From positions 248,001 through 312,000 of the forward strand of contig NZ_FNZM01000009.1 of the NCBI RefSeq assembly GCF_900109265.1: 64,000 nt of DNA. Direction: 5' to 3'. Each line of letters opens with the position of its first letter. Within the stretch, counting starts at the first letter, position 1. Source of the DNA: Paraburkholderia tropica (GTDB lineage Bacteria; Pseudomonadota; Gammaproteobacteria; Burkholderiales; Burkholderiaceae). The notes beneath the pieces were generated by a model. It was not told the origin of the DNA and did not search any database. It was given only the letters and a program-made list of their open reading frames with translations. The position numbers and the translations under genes were made by a program. Below, in pieces: positions 33,455-41,966 of the stretch.

Positions 33455-34302
33455 GCGTCGCTTCCTCGTTGATAGGCGGGGTGCCAGCGCAGCGCCACGC
33501 GCTCGAGCCACTTGGCGAGCCAGTCGGCGAGTTTGCCGAGCGCCGCGTACAGCAGAATGCCGACCACCACCACATCGGTTTGCAGGAACTCACGCGCGTT
33601 CATCGTCATGTAGCCGATGCCCGACTGCGCGGAAATCGTTTCGGCGACGATCAGCGTGACCCACATCAGCCCGAGCGCGAAGCGCACGCCGACGAGAATC
33701 GAAGGCAGCGCGCCCGGCAGGATCACTTCGCGATAGAGCGCGAAACCCTTGAGGCCATAACTGCGCGCCATCTCCACGAGGTTCTGGTCGACCGAGCGGA
33801 TACCGTGAAACGTGTTCACGTACACCGGAAAGAACACGCCCAGCGCGACGAGAAACACCTTCGCTTCCTCTTCGATGCCGAACCAGAGGATCACGAGCGG
33901 AATCATCGCGAGCGCGGGAATGTTGCGGATCATCTGGATGGTCGAATCGAGCGCGGTTTCGACCGGCTTGAACAGGCCCGTGGCGAGTCCGAGCGCGAGA
34001 CCGATGCCGCCGCCGATCGCGAAACCCGAGACCGCGCGCCACGTACTCACGCGCACGTCCTGCAGCATTTCGCCCGACTGGATCAGCGACCACGCGGCCT
34101 TCACGACCGCGAGCGGCTCGGGCAGCACGCGCGTCGACAGCACGCCGACACGCGCGGCCAGTTCCCAGGCCGCGAGGATCGCGAGCGGCAGCAGCCACGG
34201 CGCGAGTCGCGCAAACGCTTTGCGCAGCAGCGCGGTATTGGCGCGCGCGCCGCGCGGCGCGACGCTTGCGGTCACCGTTGCGGTTGCAGCGGATTGAGTC
34301 AT
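33451..34302 (-). CDS. ssuC: Aliphatic sulfonate ABC transporter permease
   Basis: The membrane subunit of the sulfonate importer, 283 residues from ATG at 34302 (MTQSAATATVTASVAPRGARA) with AAGGAG upstream. Six helices begin at LLPLAILAAWELAARVG. The motifs IRNIPALAMIPLVILWFGIEEEAKVFLVALGVFFPVYVNT (in parts) and EMARSYGLKGFALYREVILPGALPSI, the EAA loop, are typical of SsuC/TauC. It lies 67 bp after ssuD and overlaps ssuB. Confidence 0.95.
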   Translation of the reverse strand: MTQSAATATVTASVAPRGARANTALLRKAFARLAPWLLPLAILAAWELAARVGVLSTRVLPEPLAVVKAAWSLIQSGEMLQDVRVSTWRAVSGFAIGGGIGLALGLATGLFKPVETALDSTIQMIRNIPALAMIPLVILWFGIEEEAKVFLVALGVFFPVYVNTFHGIRSVDQNLVEMARSYGLKGFALYREVILPGALPSILVGVRFALGLMWVTLIVAETISAQSGIGYMTMNAREFLQTDVVVVGILLYAALGKLADWLAKWLERVALRWHPAYQRGSDA

Positions 34303-34369
34303 CGGAACGTTCTCCTTGTTGCATCGCGCCGCAACGCGATTGAAGCTGGTGAATGCGCGGAAAACGGCC

Positions 34370-35527
34370 TTAGCTCTGGCTGGCTTTCGGCAGATAGTGA
34401 TTGCCGACCACCTCGCCGAACGGACCCGACAGCGGACCGTCCGACTGCTTCGCCTGACGTCCCGGCAGCAGCGGGAACACCAGCTCGGCAAAGCGGTAGG
34501 ATTCCTCAAGATGCGGATAACCCGAAAGAATGAAGGTCTCGATGCCGAGATCCGCGTACTCCTTCATGCGCGCCGCCACCTGTTCCGGATTGCCGACCAG
34601 CGCCGTGCCGGCCCCGCCGCGCACGAGGCCCACGCCCGCCCACAGATTCGGATAGACCTCGAGATCCTTGCGCGAGCCGCGCTTGCCGCCGTGCAGCGCG
34701 GCCATGCGGCGCTGCCCTTCCGAATCCATCCGGCCGAACGCGGCCTGGGCGCGCGCGACGGTTTCATCGTCGAGATGGCTGATGAGTTTGTCGGCGGCCG
34801 CCCACGCTTCCTCTTCGGTCTCGCGCACGATCACGTGCAGGCGGATGCCGAAGCGGATCTTGCGGCCCTTCTGCGCCGCGCGCTCGCGAATGTCGGCGAT
34901 CTTCTTCGCGACCGCTTCGGGCGGCTCGCCCCACGTCAGATACGTGTCGATGTGCTCGCCGGCGATCTCGTGCGCAGCCGCCGACGAACCGCCGAACCAC
35001 AGCGGCGGATGCGGATGCTGCACCGGCGGGTAGAGCGCCTTGCCGCCCTTCGATTGCAGATGCTTGCCCTCGAAATCGATCGCCTCGTTGGTATGCGAAG
35101 CGGCCAGCAGCTTGCGCCAGATGTGCAGATATTCGTCGGTGATTTCATAGCGCGTGTCGTGATCGACGAACACGCCATCGCCTTCGAGTTCGGCCGTGTC
35201 GCCGCCCGTCACCACGTTGATCAGGAGACGCCCGTTCGACAGCCGGTCGAACGTGGCGGCCATGCGCGCGGCCAGACCCGGCGACGACAGACCGGGGCGT
35301 ACGGCGACGAGAAACTTCAGGCGCCGCGTGGCCGCGATCAGGCTCGATGCCACCACCCACGCGTCTTCGCACGAACGTCCCGTCGGCAGCAGCACGCCTT
35401 CGTAGCCGAGCGAGTCGGCCGCGACCGCGACCTGCTGGAAGTAAGCGAGATCCGTTGCGCGTGCGCCTTCGGTGGTGCCCAGATAGCGGCTGTCACCGTG
35501 GGTCGGGATGAACCAGAACACATTCAT
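34370..35527 (-). CDS. ssuD: FMNH2-dependent alkanesulfonate monooxygenase
   Basis: It splits alkanesulfonates to aldehyde and sulfite using reduced flavin, releasing sulfur for assimilation. It has 385 residues: MNVFWFIPTHGDSRYLGTTEGARATDLAYFQQVA is the SsuD N terminus. RPGLSSPGLAARMAATFDRLSNGRLLINVVTGGD and LWFGGSSAAAHEIAGEHIDTYLTWGEPP are conserved active-site regions of this luciferase-like barrel. AGGAG precedes ATG. It is the first gene of the cluster here. Neither the flavin reductase gene ssuE nor the binding-protein gene ssuA is beside it, so reduced flavin must come from elsewhere. Confidence 0.96.
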   Translation of the reverse strand: MNVFWFIPTHGDSRYLGTTEGARATDLAYFQQVAVAADSLGYEGVLLPTGRSCEDAWVVASSLIAATRRLKFLVAVRPGLSSPGLAARMAATFDRLSNGRLLINVVTGGDTAELEGDGVFVDHDTRYEITDEYLHIWRKLLAASHTNEAIDFEGKHLQSKGGKALYPPVQHPHPPLWFGGSSAAAHEIAGEHIDTYLTWGEPPEAVAKKIADIRERAAQKGRKIRFGIRLHVIVRETEEEAWAAADKLISHLDDETVARAQAAFGRMDSEGQRRMAALHGGKRGSRKDLEVYPNLWAGVGLVRGGAGTALVGNPEQVAARMKEYADLGIETFILSGYPHLEESYRFAELVFPLLPGRQAKQSDGPLSGPFGEVVGNHYLPKASQS

Positions 35528-35673
35528 GCGAAGCTCCTGCTAATCGTTCGAGACGTGAGTCGAAAGGGATTACGACGGCCGCGCCGTCTACATGGGGACT
35601 CAGTCTAGGGATCGGCCCTGGGGTTGCGAACGATTTTTTTGAGCTTAGTTTTTCCACTTTCGTGCTTTACGCG

Positions 35674-35722
35674 ACGCTTTAGCGTACGCGGCATACGGTC
35701 GCGCAGCGCGCGCCGATATAAT
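35674..35722. promoter_or_regulatory. Divergent control region between ssuD and the membrane protein gene
   Basis: ACGCT-TT-AGCGT (35674-35685) is an interrupted palindrome. TATAAT at 35717-35722 could be the -10 of the plus-strand gene, but its -35 is weak. The AT-rich patch 35630-35665 is on the ssuD side and may carry its promoter. Confidence 0.4.
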
Positions 35723-35797
35723 GGCGCGATCAAGAATCAAGCCGTGCGGTGCGCCTTACGCGTGCCTGGCGCGGCTCAGCCACTCTCGCCCGTTCAC

Positions 35798-36223
35798 ATG
35801 CAAAAACTGATTTTGCCGTTCGTTTCCGGCTTTCTCGCGTCGCTGTTCTTTCGCGAAGCCACGCTGGCGCTGCTGCACGCGGCACAGGTCGTCGACATCA
35901 CCGGTTTCTCGACCGAGCCGTTCGCCCCGCTCGGCCTGCCCGAGTTTCTCGTCAATGCGATTTTCAGCGCGTGCTGGGCGATCCTGATGGCGTGGCTGCT
36001 GCGCGTGTCGCCGTCGCGGCCCGCGCCGTGGGTGCAGGCGTTCGTGTTCGGCGGCATCGTGCTCACGGCCGCGATGGTGTTCGCGATCGATCCGCTGCGT
36101 GGCATCTGGCCGAGCGGCAACATGCTGCCGCGCCTCGCCACGGGCTTTGCGTCGAACGCCGTCTGGGGATGGGGCGCGCTCGTCTTCATGCGCGCCTTCA
36201 TGAGCGAAACCGACGAGGACTGA
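35798..36223 (+). CDS. Small integral membrane protein, 141 residues
   Basis: ATG at 35798 (MQKLILPFVSGFLASLFFREATLALLHAA) is chosen because the upstream in-frame part is not hydrophobic or conserved in look. About four membrane segments: LILPFVSGFLASLFF, LVNAIFSACWAILMAWLLRV, VQAFVFGGIVLTAAMVFAI and GFASNAVWGWGALVFMRAF. The tail SETDED is acidic. I know no function for it; similar small proteins are common in Burkholderia. It is divergent from ssuD. Confidence 0.8.
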   Translation: MQKLILPFVSGFLASLFFREATLALLHAAQVVDITGFSTEPFAPLGLPEFLVNAIFSACWAILMAWLLRVSPSRPAPWVQAFVFGGIVLTAAMVFAIDPLRGIWPSGNMLPRLATGFASNAVWGWGALVFMRAFMSETDED

Positions 36224-36318
36224 GCCTCGCCGTCGTATGCGGCGCATCGCGCGCCGCTCGCTCGTCTCGCGGCTTTTGTTACGTTACCTGCCTTGGCCGC
36301 TCCGCCGGCTCGCCGGAC

Positions 36319-37479
36319 TCAATCCGGCAACGCGCGCAACGGATGGTCAGTCAAACTCCACGGACTCTCGAACATCGCGTTCACGTCCGCGGCCCGCACG
36401 TCTTCCACGCGCGCGAAGCGCCAGTTCGGGCGATTGTCCTTGTCGATGATGCGCGCGCGGATGCCTTCCATCACGTCGCCGCGCGCGAAGCTCGAACGCG
36501 TGAGATCGAGATCGCGGCGCAGCACGTCGGCCATCGATCCTTCGGCGCGCGACACCGCCTCCAGCGAGACCGCCATCGATAACGGCGAGCGCTCGCGCAA
36601 CACGCCGATCGTCTGCTCGGCCCACTCGCTTTCCGAGCCCTTCCCCGCCTGCCTCGCGGCGTCGAGCGAGGCGAGGATCGCGCCCACATCCGGCTGCGAG
36701 AAATGCCGGTCGATCCACGCACGCGCAATCGCCAGCGCCGATTCCGACGCCCGCCGCCGCGCCTCTTGCGCAGGCAACGCCGCGCGCCGGATGCGCTCGA
36801 TTACGTCGGCGCCCGTCACGAACGTCTCGGTCTGCAAGGTGTCGAGCAGCGCGGGCCACGCGGACTCGTCGAGAAAGACGTCGGCGAGCCCGGCGTAAAG
36901 CGCGCTGGCCGCGTCGATCGTTTCGCCCGTCACAGCGAGATAGCGGCCAAGCGCGCCCGGCGTGCGCGCGAGCAGCCAGCCCATGCCCACGTCGGGAAAG
37001 AGGCCGATGCGCGTTTCGGGCATGGCCATGCGCGTCGTCGCGCCGACCAGACGCAGCCCGCCCGTGCGATGCGCGCCCTGCGAAATGCCCATGCCGCCGC
37101 CCATCACGACGCCATTGAGCAAGGCGATATACGGCTTCGGATAGCTGAAGATCGTGTGATCGAGCCGATATTCGTCGATGAAGAACGTGTCGAGCGCGGC
37201 CTGATCGCCCGCGCGAAATGACTCGTAGAGAAAACGGATGTCGCCGCCCGCGCAGAACGCACGCGGATGCGGCGTGCGCACGACGACTGCGAGCACATCG
37301 GGGTCATCGCGCCAGCGGTCGAGCGCGTCCTGCATGGCATCGACCATCGCGGTCGACAATGCGTTGAGCGCCTGCGGGCGATCGAGTTCGATATAGCCGA
37401 TGCGGTCCGCGACGCGCGTGCGCACGTGCTGTTCGTGATCGGCGGAAACAGGGCTGGACGACGGGCTGGGCTGGGACAT
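36319..37479 (-). CDS. 3-hydroxyisobutyryl-CoA hydrolase-type enzyme (crotonase fold)
   Basis: It probably hydrolyses 3-hydroxyisobutyryl-CoA in valine breakdown. From ATG at 37479 (MSQPSPSSSPVSADHEQHVR) it has 386 residues. The crotonase core shows LDRPQALNALSTAMVDAMQ, FCAGGDIRFLYESFRAGD and NGVVMGGGMGISQGAHRTGG (oxyanion hole). The 3-hydroxyisobutyryl-CoA hydrolase subgroup is supported by DEYRLDHTIFSYPKPYIALL, by RMAMPETRIGLFPDVGMGW and by the long C-terminal domain with FARGDVMEGIRARIIDKDNRPNW. A TetR regulator lies just upstream on the same strand (77 bp), so it may be the controlled gene. Confidence 0.88.
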   Translation of the reverse strand: MSQPSPSSSPVSADHEQHVRTRVADRIGYIELDRPQALNALSTAMVDAMQDALDRWRDDPDVLAVVVRTPHPRAFCAGGDIRFLYESFRAGDQAALDTFFIDEYRLDHTIFSYPKPYIALLNGVVMGGGMGISQGAHRTGGLRLVGATTRMAMPETRIGLFPDVGMGWLLARTPGALGRYLAVTGETIDAASALYAGLADVFLDESAWPALLDTLQTETFVTGADVIERIRRAALPAQEARRRASESALAIARAWIDRHFSQPDVGAILASLDAARQAGKGSESEWAEQTIGVLRERSPLSMAVSLEAVSRAEGSMADVLRRDLDLTRSSFARGDVMEGIRARIIDKDNRPNWRFARVEDVRAADVNAMFESPWSLTDHPLRALPD

Positions 37480-37556
37480 GGCGATCGGCAACACGGAAAG
37501 CACGAGGAAATGACGCGCGCGGCCATCCGGACACGCGGCAGCGCCTCGCGAGGCTA

Positions 37557-38243
37557 TCACGTCGCGCCGGCTTTCGTCGGCTTGCGGGCAGGCGCGGCGG
37601 CGCTGTCGCGATCGCTCTGCCCGTTCTGCCCGTCGTGCTGTTCCGGCTCGCGCGGACCGAACCACGCATCGAGCGCGACGTCGACGGTTTGCCTGCGCTG
37701 CGCCTCGCTCGCCAACGCCGGATCGCGCGACGCCAGCGCGACCACGCCGTGCAGCATCGCCTGGAGCGCACACGCGAGCGATGTGGAATCGATACGACGT
37801 TGCTGCGCGTCCGCGAGCGTCTGCAGCGTCGGCGCGAACAACGACGGCGCGCGCTCGCTGGGGAGATCCGCCTCCGTCGCCGCCGCTTCCGCTTCGCTGA
37901 ACATCAACCGGTACGCCTGCGGATGATCGCAGCCATACGCGACGTAGCCGTGCGCGAGCGCCTCAAGACGCGCGCGCGGATCGTCGATACGCGCAAACGG
38001 CGCGAGATGCGCGAGCAGGTGCGCGTGGCCTTCGCGGCCCAGCGCGCGCACGATATCGTCGCGATTCGCGAAGTGCAGATAGAGCGACGCGGGCGAATAG
38101 CCGATGGCGTCGGCGATCTTGCGCATCGACAGCGCGGCCAGGCCCTCGCGCATCACGATGCGGCGCGAGGCGTCGAGAATCCGTTCGCGCAGTTCGAGAC
38201 GCTGCGCGGCGGCGCGGCGAACTTTCGGTTCGGTGAGGCCCAT
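37557..38243 (-). CDS. TetR-family regulator
   Basis: A repressor of 228 residues. The helix-turn-helix is at about residues 17-63 (RERILDASRRIVMREGLAALSMRKIADAIGYSPASLYLHFANRDD in part). The C-terminal region, LEALAHGYVAYGCDHPQAYRLMFSE, fits the WHG-type TetR ligand domain. The final 30 residues are Ala/Lys-rich. It precedes the acyl-CoA hydrolase gene by 77 bp on the same strand, so control of that gene, with an acyl-CoA or acid ligand, is a fair inference. Confidence 0.9.
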   Translation of the reverse strand: MGLTEPKVRRAAAQRLELRERILDASRRIVMREGLAALSMRKIADAIGYSPASLYLHFANRDDIVRALGREGHAHLLAHLAPFARIDDPRARLEALAHGYVAYGCDHPQAYRLMFSEAEAAATEADLPSERAPSLFAPTLQTLADAQQRRIDSTSLACALQAMLHGVVALASRDPALASEAQRRQTVDVALDAWFGPREPEQHDGQNGQSDRDSAAAPARKPTKAGAT

Positions 38244-38294
38244 CGGCCCGATCCTCCTGCGCGCGAAACTATTCAGGACTGCCGGAGGACCCTG

Positions 38295-38579
38295 TCACGA
38301 CAGCAAACTGCCCGGCGGAAAATGCCCGCTCTTGAGCAGCACGGGCGTGCCGTTGCTCAGTTCGAGATGCGCGCGCGCCACGGCTTCGATGCGCGGACGG
38401 CCCGCGTCGAACGCCTCCATCCAGGCTTCGCGGACGGCGGCGTTCGCGCCGAAGTGATCCTCGAGCGCCTCGACGGAAATCGCGCACGGCACGCGCGCGC
38501 CGTCGACCAGCGCGGGAAACACCACGGTGAGATTGGCGTCGCGCCAGACTGGCGCGTCGCCGGGAAATCGGATATCCAT
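38295..38579 (-). CDS. Small DUF1488-type protein
   Basis: A 94-residue soluble protein: MDIRFPGDAPVWRDANLTVVFPALVDGARVPCAISVEALEDHFGA. The FP...RDANLTVVFPALVDG pattern and the Cys/Ile-Ser-x-Glu-Ala-Leu segment fit DUF1488. The role is unknown. It lies upstream of the TetR gene on the same strand with a 51-bp gap. Confidence 0.8.
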   Translation of the reverse strand: MDIRFPGDAPVWRDANLTVVFPALVDGARVPCAISVEALEDHFGANAAVREAWMEAFDAGRPRIEAVARAHLELSNGTPVLLKSGHFPPGSLLS

Positions 38580-38784
38580 AAGCGGCCCCGCTCGACGATT
38601 TTGCAGAAGAAAATCCGCTCCGGCAGAAAACGGAAGAGCGCTTTATGTTACTCGTGGCGCAGCGGGTTCGACACCTGCGTGCACGGTGCGCGTGCGAAAA
38701 TTGCCAACACTCCGCGGTGGGGCGCGCTTTGCCGCTCGCACCCTTTCACTTTCGCAAGCAGGCAAACCGACAAGCAGACACGAC

Positions 38785-38997
38785 ATGGCACCGCATCTGA
38801 ACGGCCGATACTTCGTGGACGACCACGAGATACCCGAACCGCAGGCGGCGAACCGCTGGTTCAGCTACGCACAGCAGCACGGCATCGACGTGGCGCGCGC
38901 GATCAGCGTCTGGGAAGACGCCGCCACGCTCGACGGCGAGACGAGCCGCGCGACGGTGGCGGGATGTGGAATCCGCATCGTGCCGCCCGAGGTCTGA
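38785..38997 (+). CDS. Small hypothetical protein, 70 residues
   Basis: MAPHLNGRYFVDDHEIPEPQAANRWFSYAQQHGIDVARAISVWEDAATL is followed by a short hydrophobic end. No family or function is recognised. ATG at 38785 is chosen because upstream codons are a shadow of the reverse strand; the ribosome site is weak. The predicted fold is a helix pair. It is divergent from the DUF1488 gene. Confidence 0.6.
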   Translation: MAPHLNGRYFVDDHEIPEPQAANRWFSYAQQHGIDVARAISVWEDAATLDGETSRATVAGCGIRIVPPEV

Positions 38998-39047
38998 GCG
39001 GCACGCGAGACAGCGCGATGCGGCGGGCGCGCGCATCGATACGCTGA

Positions 39048-39386
39048 TCAGTGCGCCTGCATCTTCGAAAACAGATTCAGCACGAGCACGCCGGCCACGA
39101 TCAGACCGAGGCCGAGCAGCGCGGGCAGATCGGGCACCTGCTTGAAGAACAGCATCGCGACGAGCGTGATCAGCACGATGCCGACGCCCGACCACACCGC
39201 ATAGACGATGCCCACGGGCAGGCTCTTGAGCGTCAGCGAGAGGCAGTAAAACGACACGCCATAGCCGACCACCACGACCGCTGACGGCACGAGCCGCGAA
39301 AAGCCGTTCGAGGCGCGCAGCGCGGACGTGGCGATGACTTCGGCGACGATGGCGATCGCGAGCAGGACCCAGGGAGAGGAGCGCAT
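39048..39386 (-). CDS. Small multidrug resistance (SMR) exporter, EmrE-like
   Basis: A four-helix proton-coupled exporter of 112 residues. Helix 1, PWVLLAIAIVAEVIATSALRAS, carries the essential membrane Glu (VAEVIATSALRAS). The motif VGIVYAVWSGVGIVLITLVAMLFFKQ is the SMR signature. It is closer to EmrE than to guanidinium exporters of the SugE type because of the AEVIATSAL and YAVWSGVG sequences. It starts 4 bp after the UPF0303 gene stop, so the two form a pair. Confidence 0.9.
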   Translation of the reverse strand: MRSSPWVLLAIAIVAEVIATSALRASNGFSRLVPSAVVVVGYGVSFYCLSLTLKSLPVGIVYAVWSGVGIVLITLVAMLFFKQVPDLPALLGLGLIVAGVLVLNLFSKMQAH

Positions 39387-39390
39387 CGCG

Positions 39391-39888
39391 TCAGACCGTC
39401 GCTAGCGCGAGCTGGCTGTAGTCGGCGCCGAGCTGCGCGCACAGCGCCTCGACGACGAGTTCGTGGTCCTTGCGCTGCGGCAGCCCCGAGACGGTCACCG
39501 AGCCGATCACGCCGACGCCGTCGACAGTGATCGGAAACGCGCCGCCGTGCGTCGCGTATTCGGAAAGCGGCAGACCGTGTTTCTCGGCGAGCGTCGTGCC
39601 CGCTTGCTGCATGCGCAGGCCGATCGCGTACGAGCTGCGGCGGAAGTGATCGACGACGCGCGACTTGCGGCGCACCCAGTCGGCGTTGTCGGGCGAGGTG
39701 CCGGCGAGCGCGCAGAAGAACAGCGTGTGGCCGAAGGTGCGCACGTCAATGGCGACGGCATGCGAGCGCGCCACGGCCAGCTCGCGCAGATGAGCGCCGA
39801 GTTGCCAGGCGCGATCGGCGTCGAAGCGGGGAAACACCAGCGCGCGCTCTTGCGCGGTCACCGTTTGCAGATCGTGGGCGATATCCAT
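39391..39888 (-). CDS. UPF0303 / heme-degrading-domain-type protein
   Basis: A 165-residue soluble protein from ATG at 39888 (MDIAHDLQTVTAQERALVFPRFDADRAWQLGAHL). The family look is clear in AVAIDVRTFGHTLFFCALAGTSPDNADWVRRKSRVVDHFRRSSYAIG and in GAFPITVDGVGVIGSVTVSGLPQRKDHELVV, which matches the HbpS/GlcG-like fold. HbpS binds heme, but for UPF0303 itself the function is not settled. The upstream open frame is dropped. It precedes the SMR gene by 4 bp. Confidence 0.85.
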   Translation of the reverse strand: MDIAHDLQTVTAQERALVFPRFDADRAWQLGAHLRELAVARSHAVAIDVRTFGHTLFFCALAGTSPDNADWVRRKSRVVDHFRRSSYAIGLRMQQAGTTLAEKHGLPLSEYATHGGAFPITVDGVGVIGSVTVSGLPQRKDHELVVEALCAQLGADYSQLALATV

Positions 39889-40092
39889 AGGGGGCGAGTC
39901 AGACTGAGGGAATTGAGCGCTGATTCTAGCCTGGCGGTTTGGCGCGCTGGATGTGGCTAGCGGCACCTCGATTTGTCCAAATGCGCCTTTGGGTGCGCGC
40001 TTTCGCCGAGCCTCGCCGGTCCCCTGAAGCGGCCTGCGCAAAGGCCCCGCAATCTTTCCGCAATCGTCTGGCAGGCTTTTCGTTATTTTCTG

Positions 40093-40121
40093 TTGACAGC
40101 TTCGATCCTAGCCCTCATAAT
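40093..40121 (+). promoter_or_regulatory. Promoter of the initiator tRNA
   Basis: TTGACA (40093-40098), exactly 17 bp, then CATAAT (40116-40121). It predicts a start about 10 bases before the tRNA. Confidence 0.88.
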
Positions 40122-40137
40122 AGCTTTCTCTGACGGA

Positions 40138-40214
40138 CGCGGGGTGGAGCAGTCTGGCAGCTCGTCGGGCTCATAACCCGAAGGTCACAGGTTCAAATCC
40201 TGTCCCCGCAACCA
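40138..40214 (+). tRNA. metZ: Initiator tRNA-fMet (anticodon CAT)
   Basis: 77 nt with encoded CCA. C1 and A72 are unpaired at the top of the acceptor stem (CGCGGGG / CCCCGCA), the mark of the bacterial initiator. Three G-C pairs (GGG/CCC) close the anticodon stem, also an initiator trait. The anticodon CAT is at 40172-40174. Confidence 0.97.
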
Positions 40215-40238
40215 GCAAGCTGTTCGTCGGAAACAAAC

Positions 40239-40273
40239 AAGGGTTACAACGCATTGGCGTGTAACCCTTTTTT
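40239..40273 (+). terminator. Terminator after tRNA-fMet
   Basis: AAGGGTTACA and TGTAACCCTT flank an 11-base loop, followed by a run of T and a second T-run. Confidence 0.9.
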
Positions 40274-40363
40274 GTTTTTGTCTCTCCCTTCCCCTCCGGT
40301 TCGCGCCCCCGTCATCGCACGCGGCGGTGATACACTCGCATCACCCATCCCCCTATCGTGCCC

Positions 40364-40909
40364 ATGAAATTCTGCTCGACTTGCGGTCAGGCGGTCAGCC
40401 TGCTCGTTCCGCCCGGCGACAACCGCGAACGCTACGTCTGCTCGCACTGCGGCACTATCCACTATCAGAATCCGCGCAACGTAGTGGGCACCGTTCCCGT
40501 TTGGGAAGACAAGGTGCTGCTGTGCCGGCGCGCGATCGAGCCGCGCTACGGCTACTGGACGCTGCCCGCGGGTTTCATGGAGATGGGCGAGACGACCGCC
40601 GAGGCCGCCTCACGCGAAACGCTAGAGGAAGCCGGCGCGCGCGTGGAGGTGCAGAGCCTCTTTTCGCTGCTGAACGTGCCGCGCGTGCATCAGGTGCATC
40701 TGTTCTATCTCGCGCGTCTGCTCGATCTCGACATCGCGGCGGGCGAGGAAAGCCTCGAAGTCCGCCTCTTCGAAGAGCACGAAATTCCCTGGGACGACAT
40801 CGCCTTCCCGACGGTCGGCCAGACCCTGCGCTTTTTCTTCGCCGATCGCCAGTCGGGCAGCTACGGCCTGCACACCGGCGACGTCCTGCGCTCGCTGCGC
40901 GACGGCTGA
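40364..40909 (+). CDS. Nudix hydrolase with N-terminal zinc ribbon
   Basis: It likely hydrolyses an NDP-linked compound. From ATG at 40364 (MKFCSTCGQAVSLLVPPGDNRERYVCSHCG) it has 181 residues; a GTG two codons earlier is possible. The two CxxC pairs form a zinc ribbon like that of NudC-type enzymes. The Nudix box reads GFMEMGETTAEAASRETLEEAGA, complete with REtxEE. The QNPRNVVGTVPVWEDKVLLCRRAIEPRYGYWTLPAG stretch precedes it. It lacks the NudC SQPWPFPxS motif, so NADH specificity is not supported. It is followed 10 bp later by aat. Confidence 0.9.
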   Translation: MKFCSTCGQAVSLLVPPGDNRERYVCSHCGTIHYQNPRNVVGTVPVWEDKVLLCRRAIEPRYGYWTLPAGFMEMGETTAEAASRETLEEAGARVEVQSLFSLLNVPRVHQVHLFYLARLLDLDIAAGEESLEVRLFEEHEIPWDDIAFPTVGQTLRFFFADRQSGSYGLHTGDVLRSLRDG

Positions 40910-40919
40910 GCCCGCGGCC

Positions 40920-41684
40920 ATGGTGCCCTGGCTTTCGCCCGACGAACCGTTTCCGCCCGTCGAACGCGCCCTTGGCGCGTCGAGCGGCGCGCCGGGCCTG
41001 CTCGCCGCGAGCGCCGACCTGCTGCCCTCGCGGCTCGTCGACGCCTATCGGCACGGCATTTTTCCGTGGTATTCCGACGGCCAGCCGGTGCTCTGGTGGA
41101 GCCCGGACCCGCGCATGATCCTGCGTCCGGACGACTTCAAGGTCTCGCCGTCGTTCAAGAAAACCCTCAAGCGCGTGCTGCGCGATCCGGCCTGGGAAGT
41201 CCGCGTCGACGACGATTTCGCCGCCGTGATGCGCGCCTGCGCCAGCGCGCCGCGTCACGGCCAGCGCGGCACCTGGATTACCAACGATGTGATCGACGCC
41301 TATTCCACGCTGCACCGGATCGGCGAGGCGCATAGCGTCGAAACCTGGTTCGAGGGCCGCCGCGTGGGCGGTCTGTACGGCGTCTCGCTCGGCACGATGT
41401 TCTTCGGCGAGTCGATGTTCGCCGCCATGACCGACGCCTCGAAAATCGCGCTCGCGGCGCTCGTCGCGCATTTGCGCCGCAGCGGCGTCGCACTGATCGA
41501 CTGCCAGCAGAACACCGCGCATCTCGCCTCGCTCGGCGGCCACGAAATCGCCCGCAAGAGCTTCCTCGCGCACGTGCGCGCGACCGTGAGCGCGCCGGCC
41601 ATCGGCTGGCGCTTCGACAAGCAGGTGCTCGCCGACTGGACCGGCCATCGCAGCGCGCCCGAGTCCGCCGTTCCGGCCGTCTGA
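40920..41684 (+). CDS. aat: Leucyl/phenylalanyl-tRNA--protein transferase
   Basis: It adds Leu or Phe from tRNA to proteins with N-terminal Lys or Arg, marking them for ClpS/ClpAP. It has 254 residues, with the family motifs AYRHGIFPWYSDGQPVLWWSPDPRMIL, RGTWITNDVIDAYSTLHRIGEAHSVETW and GGLYGVSLGTMFFGESMFA. The end CQQNTAHLASLGGHEIARKSF is also conserved. It starts 10 bp after the Nudix gene stop. The second N-degron enzyme gene, bpt, follows 282 bp downstream. Confidence 0.97.
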   Translation: MVPWLSPDEPFPPVERALGASSGAPGLLAASADLLPSRLVDAYRHGIFPWYSDGQPVLWWSPDPRMILRPDDFKVSPSFKKTLKRVLRDPAWEVRVDDDFAAVMRACASAPRHGQRGTWITNDVIDAYSTLHRIGEAHSVETWFEGRRVGGLYGVSLGTMFFGESMFAAMTDASKIALAALVAHLRRSGVALIDCQQNTAHLASLGGHEIARKSFLAHVRATVSAPAIGWRFDKQVLADWTGHRSAPESAVPAV

Positions 41685-41966
41685 GACCGCGCGCGCCCTC
41701 TTTTCGCGCAAGCCGGAGAAGCACGCGAACAAGCGGACGAACACGCGGTCCGCCTCGCACAACGCCGCGCAATTCGATGGATTCCCGCCTGGCGTCGATG
41801 TTAGTATGCAAGCAGAACACGTCGCATCCGCGGCCCGCAGAACGAGACGCTGCGCGGCTCTGCGGCGCGCCCGGCACGGCAACCCGGCGTCCTGCGCCTC
41901 CCCTGCGCCCGCGCGCGGCAATCACGCCGATCCGCGACGATCCGAACCGCTACGAGAGCTGCCAAC

